12,325 bases of DNA, taken from an uncultured Alphaproteobacteria bacterium. GTDB taxonomy: Bacteria > Pseudomonadota > Alphaproteobacteria > Rickettsiales > UBA1997. Below the pieces are notes generated by a model. The model was not told the DNA's origin. It searched no databases and was given only the letters and a program-made list of their open reading frames with translations. Each line of letters opens with the position of its first letter. Position 1 is the first letter of the stretch. The stretch lies in NCBI GenBank assembly GCA_949298005.1, contig CASFUN010000014.1:1-12325 (forward strand). The letters run 5' to 3'. Below are positions 7,221 through 12,325 of this stretch, in pieces. The position numbers and the translations under genes were made by a program.

Positions 7221-7751
7221 ATGTCAGAAGAAAAAGAAAAAAGTTTAGTGTCCGTGTTGGCTTTAAACGTTAAAGGACAACTTAGTAGAATTACAACATT
7301 CTTTAGTGAACATAATCTTAATATCTTGAGATTGGTTTTGTCTGCTGCTGATAAGGATGATAAAATACATAAAACTATAGCGTATATAGAGGGCGATCGT
7401 AAGAAAGTTGACGAAATGTGCAAAGGTCTCTTGGATGTTGAAAATGTTTTGAAAGTTACAAATTTTCAAACTAATGCTGAATATATAGAAAAAGAAGTTT
7501 GTTTGATAAAAATATTAAATTCTGAATCAAAAGCATCTGATGTTTCTAATTTGGTTGCCGATGCTAGTGGTAGAACTATATTTACTAATCAGAATATCAC
7601 AATCTATAAAATTGAGGATAATGAAGAAAACGTGAATGATTTTGTTAATAGATTGGTTGGAATTACAAAAAATATTGAAATATCAAGAAGTGGAATGATA
7701 GCTATGGCTATAGATGATAAAATAGATAATGTTATAGATGTGGACTTATGA
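7221..7751 (+). CDS. ilvH: Acetolactate synthase small (regulatory) subunit, IlvH/IlvN type
   Basis: A 176-residue protein with two parts. The N-terminal ACT domain (about 9-85) starts SLVSVLALNVKGQLSRI, aligning with SVLLENESGALSRV of E. coli IlvH. Asn16 and Gly19 match the valine-sensing Asn11 and Gly14. The C-terminal domain has YIEKEVCLIKI (compare VERELALIKV) and ends near EISRSGMIAMAIDDK (compare E-x-x-RTG-x-x-x-L-x-RGDK). IlvH binds the catalytic subunit IlvB, raises its activity and confers feedback inhibition in branched-chain amino acid synthesis in the cytoplasm. It is slightly longer than E. coli IlvH, with an acidic tail. No ilvB is in the window. The stop overlaps the next gene's ATG (ATGA), implying translational coupling. 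A diverged ACT-domain regulator is the less likely alternative. Confidence 0.8.
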   Translation: MSEEKEKSLVSVLALNVKGQLSRITTFFSEHNLNILRLVLSAADKDDKIHKTIAYIEGDRKKVDEMCKGLLDVENVLKVTNFQTNAEYIEKEVCLIKILNSESKASDVSNLVADASGRTIFTNQNITIYKIEDNEENVNDFVNRLVGITKNIEISRSGMIAMAIDDKIDNVIDVDL

Positions 7752-9142
7752 ATTTAGATAAACATATTTTTGATAAAACAATTCTTAAAAGGTACGATGT
7801 TAGAGGAGTTGTTGGAGAAACTTTGAATAATGAAGATGCTTATTATATTGGAAAAAGCTATGGAACATTATTGAAGAATTTAGGTTTGAAGACTTGTATT
7901 GTAGGTAGAGATGCGAGAGAAACGTCTGAATTGTATTCTAAAGAAGCTATTTCTGGTTTGACTGAAGTTGGAATAGATGTTGTAGATATAGGTTTGGTAC
8001 CAACACCTATGGTTTATTTTGCTATACAATATCTTAAAAAGGATGCGGGTTTTATAGTGACAGCTTCGCATAATTCTCCTGAATATAATGGTTTTAAGAT
8101 GCTTACAAAAGATGATCCTGTATGGGGTGATGATATTTTAAAAATTGGTGATATATCTTCTAAGGGGGTTTTTGCTAAGAGTGAATATATTGGTAATGTT
8201 GAAATTGTTGATGTTAGAAGTGATTACTATGATTTTTTGTTGAGTAGGTTGAAATTGAATAAAAATTATAAAAAGTTGAAAATATGTTGGGATGCTGGAA
8301 ATGGCGCTGTTGCATCTATATTGGACGAATTTGTAAAAATGCTGCCATTTGATAGTATTACAATATGTAATAATGTAGATCCAAATTTTCCAAATCATCA
8401 TCCAAATCCAGAAACACCTGAAAATTTGAAAATGCTTTCGGAAAGTGTTAGAAAGAATTCTTGTGATTTTGGAATAGCATTTGATGGTGATGGTGATAGA
8501 ATAGGAGTGGTTGATAATGATGGTGAGATGATATTTGGGGATAAATTATTAGCTATATTTGCTAGAGATTTTCTCAAGGAGCATCCAGGAGAAAAAGTTA
8601 TGTCTGAAGTATCATCAAGCTTGGTTTTATATGATGATATTAAAAAACATGGTGGTATACCTGTAATGTGGAAACCTGGCCATTCTATTCAGAAGGCGAA
8701 AATGAAATCTGATAACATAAAGCTTGCTGGTGAAGCTAGTGGGCATATATTTTTTGGTGATAATTATAATTATGATGATGCGATGTATGCGGCTATAAAA
8801 TTGATAAATATATTAGCTAATTGTGATGATAGTTTGAGTGATGTGCAAAAAACTTTTCCCATTACTTATGTAATTCCTAAAGTTAATATAAAATGTGATG
8901 AAGAGGAAAAATATAAAATACCTGAAGAAATTAAAAATAGACTTATAAAACAAGGTAGAGAAGTAAACGACGTAGAGGGAATAAGAGTTAATAAATCTGA
9001 TGGTTGGTGGATGTGTAGACACTCTAGTACTGGTCCAAATATAACTATAAGATGTGAAGCATTGACAGAAGAGGGTTTAGATCTTTGTAAAAAAGAAGTA
9101 ACAGAACAGCTAAAAATTAGTGGTTATCATATTGAATTATAA
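7748..9142 (+). CDS. manB: Phosphomannomutase/phosphoglucomutase (alpha-D-phosphohexomutase family)
   Basis: A 464-residue protein, full length for the AlgC/ManB group. All four active-site loops are visible: the phosphoserine loop TASHN (105-109, Ser107), the metal loop DGDGDR (246-251), the sugar-specificity loop GEASGH (328-333) and the phosphate-binding loop RHSSTGPN (424-431). The enzyme interconverts the 6-phosphate and 1-phosphate of mannose or glucose via a bisphosphate intermediate. It supplies GDP-mannose or UDP-glucose pathways for surface polysaccharide. The start overlaps the ilvH stop by 4 bp and no other start is needed. Its pairing with an amino-acid regulatory subunit is not a functional grouping I recognise. 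Mannose versus glucose preference, and hence the symbol, cannot be settled from sequence. Confidence 0.88.
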   Translation: MNLDKHIFDKTILKRYDVRGVVGETLNNEDAYYIGKSYGTLLKNLGLKTCIVGRDARETSELYSKEAISGLTEVGIDVVDIGLVPTPMVYFAIQYLKKDAGFIVTASHNSPEYNGFKMLTKDDPVWGDDILKIGDISSKGVFAKSEYIGNVEIVDVRSDYYDFLLSRLKLNKNYKKLKICWDAGNGAVASILDEFVKMLPFDSITICNNVDPNFPNHHPNPETPENLKMLSESVRKNSCDFGIAFDGDGDRIGVVDNDGEMIFGDKLLAIFARDFLKEHPGEKVMSEVSSSLVLYDDIKKHGGIPVMWKPGHSIQKAKMKSDNIKLAGEASGHIFFGDNYNYDDAMYAAIKLINILANCDDSLSDVQKTFPITYVIPKVNIKCDEEEKYKIPEEIKNRLIKQGREVNDVEGIRVNKSDGWWMCRHSSTGPNITIRCEALTEEGLDLCKKEVTEQLKISGYHIEL

Positions 9143-9168
9143 AAAAACACGAATTATGATTTAAAAAA

Positions 9169-9200
9169 CAGGGAAGCTAAAATTAATTAGCTAGCGCCTG
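9169..9200. other. Imperfect hairpin downstream of the mutase gene
   Basis: CAGG at 9169-9172 pairs with CCTG at 9197-9200, and AGCTAA at 9175-9180 pairs with TTAGCT at 9187-9192. This leaves a 6-nt AATTAA loop and an internal bulge (GA against AGCG). It begins 26 bp after the stop codon and lies upstream of the stronger hairpin at 9220-9242. There is no T-run right after it, so it may protect the mRNA 3' end or be an incidental inverted repeat. Confidence 0.4.
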
Positions 9201-9219
9201 TTATAGATTATTTCCATAT

Positions 9220-9243
9220 AAACACCCACTTGTTGGGTGTTTT
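9220..9243 (+). terminator. Rho-independent terminator of the ilvH-mutase operon
   Basis: AAACACCCA at 9220-9228 pairs perfectly with TGGGTGTTT at 9234-9242 around a 5-nt loop (CTTGT), and the stem runs into TTTT at 9240-9243. It is the only compact G/C-containing stem with flanking A and T runs in this region. It lies 78 bp after the mutase stop. On the reverse strand the stem also ends in a short T stretch, so it could end the leftward membrane-gene transcript as well. The T-run is short. Confidence 0.65.
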
Positions 9244-9475
9244 CCATTACTTATTCCATAGAGAGAACAATATAAAACATATATCATCATCTGTCTAATA
9301 TAGATGATACAACTTAATTATTTAATATGCTAATTCTTTTTTGTCATAGGTTTTTAAAAATCGTTGCATTTATTGCATAGGGTAAATGGCTTATTTTTAC
9401 AAAAAACCTTATAATACGTGATTTATGCGGTTTTATTGATTTGGTACTCCGATAGTAAATATATTATAAAGAATG
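9244..9475. other. Gene-free region between the terminator and the membrane-gene remnants
   Basis: I see no convincing gene here. There is a hairpin at 9286-9308 (ATCATCT pairing with AGATGAT, extendable by a G-U and a T-A pair). A direct repeat TTGCAT-TTA-TTGCAT sits at about 9364-9378. A larger inverted pair is GGTTTTT (9349-9355) with AAAAACC (9402-9408). No tRNA or other structured RNA could be recognised. Together with the neighbouring relic genes it looks like eroded sequence. Confidence 0.4.
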
Positions 9476-9849
9476 TTATAGAATTACAAAGATTAGCGTT
9501 GATACAAGCAATTGTAAAGGAAAAAATGCATATATATAATATAAAGGATAGTCAATATTTTTCTTTGAATTATAATTTTTTATTCTAAAAAATATTTTTA
9601 TTGCCAAAAAAATAACTAAAATTATGAGATTTACGCTATTCGAATATATATTATTATCAAAAAGATATTTTTTTCTTGATAGGATAAACTAAAACTACCG
9701 AATTGTATTACTGAAACTGATAGTAGAAACATAAAAACTAATATGAAATAAACAAAAACTTTATTAAGTATTTTGTTGAAAAAATTCGATGCTATTGAAG
9801 CAAGTAATGGAATATATACTATAGAATATAGTGTACTTTCGTTAATCAT
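9476..9849 (-). pseudogene. N-terminal remnant of a MrpD/NuoM-like antiporter subunit
   Basis: From ATG at 9849 the frame reads MINESTLYSIVYIPLLASIA and continues with a second helix (VYFILVFMFLLSVSVI) and GSFSLSYQEK before stopping at 9631. At the seven-A tract (coding strand; plus-strand T-run 9668-9674) one extra A continues the protein in another frame: YLFDNN, two more helices (VNLIILVIFLAIKIFF; YIYAFFPLQLLVSTLIF), then a stop at 9476-9478. The helix-PLL start and Gly before the third helix fit MrpD/NuoM proteins, which are normally about 500 residues, so this keeps about a quarter. The start overlaps the upstream remnant by 8 bp, as in a tight operon. Family call is by pattern and gene order only. 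Confidence 0.35.
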
Positions 9850-10161
9850 TGACTTTTTCCTTGTGAATAAATACTAAAATAGCGGTTAATGCTATCAATA
9901 TAACGTTAGTTATTATATTTTTTATGTTAAAAAAGTTAACAAATCTATAATTTAGTACAATTATTGTAATTAAAATATTTATAGCGAATGTGAAAAATGT
10001 TAATTTTGTTCCAATTCCTTTTTAGGAAAAGAATAAAATATGCATTTAATAAATATTAAAAAAGAATTAAATTATAAGCTAATTCAATTTATAACATTAG
10101 TATGCGTATATGTTATTAATAATAATGAAAAATAACCGAAAACTATTATTAAAAGTATCAT
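9842..10161 (-). pseudogene. Small membrane protein remnant, MrpC-like by position
   Basis: ATG at 10161 overlaps the upstream stop (ATGA). The frame reads MILLIIVFGYFSLLLITYTH and stops after 25 codons. Later, in another frame without its own start, the sequence reads KGIGTKLTFFTFAINILITI and ends in a last helix (NVILIALTAILVFIHKEK) at the stop 9842-9844. The full span of 320 nt is one or two bases off a 106-codon gene, close to the usual 110 residues of MrpC. About three single-base indels, two of them in T6 and A5 runs, would join the parts. The joined protein seems to have up to four helices where MrpC/NuoK has three, so the assignment is weak. Confidence 0.35.
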
Positions 10162-10370
10162 TTTAGCTTTACAAAGTTATATACATATATTATACTAATT
10201 CTTCTAAATCTTAACTGGTAAATCAAGTTTATAATAATCAATATTAGTGAACTTGTTAATATTGTTACGGAACTATATAAATATGAATAAGATAAACTAA
10301 TCAGTGAATATGTTAAGAAGAATGGGAATAGAAAAAATATAAGAAGTTTTAGTACTAAACCATTTTTCAT
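10158..10370 (-). pseudogene. Short membrane protein, MrpB-like by position and pattern
   Basis: Seventy codons with two hydrophobic helices (LVLKLLIFFLFPFFLTYSLI and SSVTILTSSLILIIINLIY) and a basic tail. MrpB/MnhB proteins begin with a Leu/Arg-rich stretch, a Pro in the first helix and then a conserved Gly-Gly-Gly-Phe. The Pro-containing first helix is here but the Gly motif is not, and the usual length is about double. I read it as the eroded N-terminal half of MrpB. Its stop overlaps the next start by 4 bp. It could instead be an unrelated small membrane protein. Confidence 0.3.
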
Positions 10371-10426
10371 GTTTTATCCATATTTTTTAAATGAATTTTT
10401 TATAAAAATCATCATTATATATACCA

Positions 10427-10888
10427 CTAATATGTAATTTTATTAATCATGGTTATATTATTGTTTGGTTGTGTTATAATTATCTCTTTAATTTTAGTAT
10501 TTTTAGAAAAAGTTTGTAAATTTATATTCATGATATTATAACTTTTTAACATACAGATTGTCGTCCAAATTAAAAATAGAATCGATCCAAAAATAGTGAA
10601 GTATTTGACTATATTAGTTAGTTTTTTATTGTTGTCTATTCCTAATTGGTTCATTTTTTCATAAAAGCAAAATATAAATATTACAAGAAGTGGCAAAAAT
10701 AAACTAAAACTTGATGTTAATATAAAGTCACTTTCTTTATCAATAATTATCACAAAGTATGCTATATTAATAAACGTTTGTAAGAATAATAATGGTAATA
10801 AAATTTTGTAGTCTTTTTTTGAAAAGATGAATAAAAGGCCAATAAATATTATAAAAAGTAAGATAATGTCATCAATTATAAATTTCAT
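10427..10888 (-). CDS. Membrane protein, probably MbhD/MbhE (DUF4040)-like antiporter subunit
   Basis: A 153-residue protein that starts 2 bp after the valS stop, so it is probably cotranscribed with it. It has about four helices: IIDDIILLFIIFIGLLFIF, LLPLLFLQTFINIAYFVIII, FLPLLVIFIFCFY and FTIFGSILFLIWTTI. The stretch DKESDFILTSS matches the APDVALTEA landmark of DUF4040/MbhD, and NNNITMINK near the end recalls the N-x-VT-x-I motif of MbhE. After the stop at 10427, another frame continues with a final helix (LVVYIMMIFIKNS) to a stop at 10374, just before the next ATG, so the true C terminus may be frameshifted off. Mrp/Mbh complexes exchange Na+ for H+ across the inner membrane. Family call is moderate; this may also be a pseudogene. 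Confidence 0.4.
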   Translation of the reverse strand: MKFIIDDIILLFIIFIGLLFIFSKKDYKILLPLLFLQTFINIAYFVIIIDKESDFILTSSFSLFLPLLVIFIFCFYEKMNQLGIDNNKKLTNIVKYFTIFGSILFLIWTTICMLKSYNIMNINLQTFSKNTKIKEIIITQPNNNITMINKITY

Positions 10889-10890
10889 TA

Positions 10891-12325
10891 TTATTCTATT
10901 TTAATAGCGTAATTATCATTAATAACTATATTAACTGAAGTTATATTACAAACATTTTTAATATCTTCAATAACAGATTCTAAATTATATGGACTATATA
11001 TTGCTACTTTTTCAATTATATCTTTCATTGATACATTTTTTTCTGATTTGTATTTTCTAATGTCTGCTACGACTTTTAGTACTATATCGCCAATATTAGT
11101 TATTTTTATCTCATCTTTTAGAGATTTTATTCTTGGCAAGTTATATCTAGAGTGTATTGATTTTTTCTCATTAAATTCATTTTCAAATAGACAAGAATAA
11201 ATTTCTTCAGTTATAATTGGTACAAACGGAGCAAACAATTTTAAAATTGAATTGAAAGTATGATATATTGTTTTTATGGCTGAAATTTGAGATTTATTTA
11301 TACTCTCAATTTCATTTTCGGTTAAGCTAATATTATGGTATTTCGTTCCAGAAGCGCCATAACATCTAATTTTAACTATTTCTAAATAATTATCACAGAA
11401 ATCACCCCAGAAGAAATTTTCCAAATTTTCTAATGCTTTATTATATTCATAATTATTGAAATTTTCTGTATATATTTTTATGACCTTATTAAGTTGGTTA
11501 ACTAGCCAAATGTCCATTGTCTCAAATATATATTTATTCTCTAAATCTTCTTCTAAACTTTCCTTTTGATTTGGAATATTTCTAAAATGTATTTCAGCAA
11601 ATTTAGCGCAGTTAAATAATTTAGTTACTAGTTTTTGTCCGTTTTTAACTGTCTCTTCCAAATAATTTGTATCCATACCAAGTGTTGAATTAGCTGTCCA
11701 ATATCTAACTGCATCCGACCCAAATTTATCAAATATTTTTAGTGGATCTATAACATTGCCCACCGACTTAGACATTTTTGTTCCATCTGTTGCTAAACAC
11801 CAGCCATTGACCATTATGGTTTTCCAAGGAATATTTTCACTATGATAGAGTGATTTTATAATTGTATAAAATGCCCATGTTCTAATTATATCATGACCTT
11901 GTGCTCTTAAATCAAAGGGAACTTTAAGTTTTTTAAACTTTTCATTATCTATATTCAATTCTTCAGTTATTCCAAATATTGATAATTGAGGTGATACTGA
12001 GGAAGTAGCCCATGTATCAAAAATATCGGTTTCTGGTTCAATTTCGTCTACTTTGTAACCATTTGGTAGAGTTTTAGTTGGATCAATAGGTAATTCATTT
12101 TTTGTAGCTAGTATTATTCTGCCTTCTTCTCCAGCTTTTTTTGAATACCATACTGGTATTGGTATACCAAAAAATCTTTGTCTAGATATACACCAATCCC
12201 AACTGAGACCATCAGCCCAATTATGTAATCTCGCCTTCATCCAATCTGGTTTCCAACTTATTTTATCAATTTGTTCGTGTAATTTATCTTTATTATCTAA
12301 AACTTTTATGAACCATTGTTTTTTA
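10891..12325 (-). CDS. valS: Valyl-tRNA synthetase, archaeal-like type, C-terminal part (5' end outside window)
   Basis: The frame is open to the window edge and gives 477 residues; the Met at 12240 is internal, preceded by WKPDW. Visible landmarks: SWDWCISRQRFFGIPIPVWY and FDTWATSSVSPQL (about fragment residues 102-114), both catalytic-domain elements, then HDIIRTWAFYTI, WCLATDGTKMSKSVGN with the ATP-binding KMSKS at 11778-11764, and an anticodon-binding domain. It charges tRNA-Val in the cytoplasm. The DTWATSS form and the lack of the C-terminal coiled-coil arm of ordinary bacterial ValRS mark the archaeal-like type found in Rickettsia relatives. The missing N-terminal part should contain the HIGH motif and editing domain. 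The gene heads the leftward membrane-gene run. Confidence 0.92.
   Translation of the reverse strand, partial: KKQWFIKVLDNKDKLHEQIDKISWKPDWMKARLHNWADGLSWDWCISRQRFFGIPIPVWYSKKAGEEGRIILATKNELPIDPTKTLPNGYKVDEIEPETDIFDTWATSSVSPQLSIFGITEELNIDNEKFKKLKVPFDLRAQGHDIIRTWAFYTIIKSLYHSENIPWKTIMVNGWCLATDGTKMSKSVGNVIDPLKIFDKFGSDAVRYWTANSTLGMDTNYLEETVKNGQKLVTKLFNCAKFAEIHFRNIPNQKESLEEDLENKYIFETMDIWLVNQLNKVIKIYTENFNNYEYNKALENLENFFWGDFCDNYLEIVKIRCYGASGTKYHNISLTENEIESINKSQISAIKTIYHTFNSILKLFAPFVPIITEEIYSCLFENEFNEKKSIHSRYNLPRIKSLKDEIKITNIGDIVLKVVADIRKYKSEKNVSMKDIIEKVAIYSPYNLESVIEDIKNVCNITSVNIVINDNYAIKIE

Noticed and set aside
7880..9022. Minus-strand reading frames within the mutase gene
   Set aside because: They are antisense shadows of an enzyme with all four active-site loops intact; their products are low-complexity Ile/Tyr/Phe-rich strings.
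9160..9245. Possible tRNA or other structured RNA after the mutase gene
   Set aside because: The two hairpins do not form a cloverleaf, there is no T-loop motif or CCA end, and the second hairpin is better explained as a terminator.
9418..9588. Plus-strand 56-codon reading frame starting at GTG
   Set aside because: It lies opposite the MrpD-like remnant, uses more G/C at third positions than neighbouring genes by hand count, and resembles nothing I know. It could still be a real small gene.

Overview
This window is strongly AT-rich bacterial DNA read with the standard code (TGA is used as a stop). Three things suggest an alphaproteobacterium of the Rickettsiales type. The valyl-tRNA synthetase is of the archaeal-like kind known from Rickettsia relatives. 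The first large gene begins with a VirB2-type pilin segment resembling the rickettsial form. Intact genes sit among decaying ones. An IlvH-type acetolactate synthase regulatory subunit and a phosphomannomutase/phosphoglucomutase suggest a lineage with more biosynthesis than Rickettsia itself, such as Deianiraea-like or Midichloria-like bacteria. That placement is inference.

Layout: (1) 1-60, minus strand, the first 20 codons of a CspA-type cold shock protein. (2) 61-147, a divergent intergenic region with a 10-bp palindrome that forms a perfect -10 box on both strands. (3) 148-6012, plus strand, a 1954-codon gene: signal peptide, VirB2/TrbC pilin-like two-helix segment, then about 1840 residues of cysteine-rich ectodomain with about a dozen sushi/CCP-like half-modules and two ALK/LTK-type glycine-rich domains. 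A block of about 380 residues is duplicated inside it. (4) 6065-6145, a short relic of a further glycine-rich domain. (5) 6213-7094, minus strand, a LicD-family gene in three frames, each junction at a poly-A tract one base short. (6) 7221-9142, plus strand, ilvH and a phosphohexomutase overlapping by 4 bp, with a promoter in front and a hairpin terminator behind. (7) 9244-9475, no gene seen. (8) 9476-10888, minus strand, a run of small membrane-protein genes, most of them broken, best read as a decaying Mrp/Mbh-type cation antiporter cluster. (9) 10891-12325, minus strand, valS, cut by the window edge.

The most notable object is the pilin-headed giant protein. If the VirB2 part behaves as in type IV secretion, the cysteine-rich region would face the periplasm or the outside, where disulfides form. 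It could decorate a conjugative-type pilus or act as a membrane-anchored adhesin. Both its ectodomain module types are best known from animal extracellular proteins. A LicD-type surface-decoration gene, now broken, and a hexose-phosphate mutase that feeds surface polysaccharide lie next to it. I know of no described family with this architecture, but I could not search.
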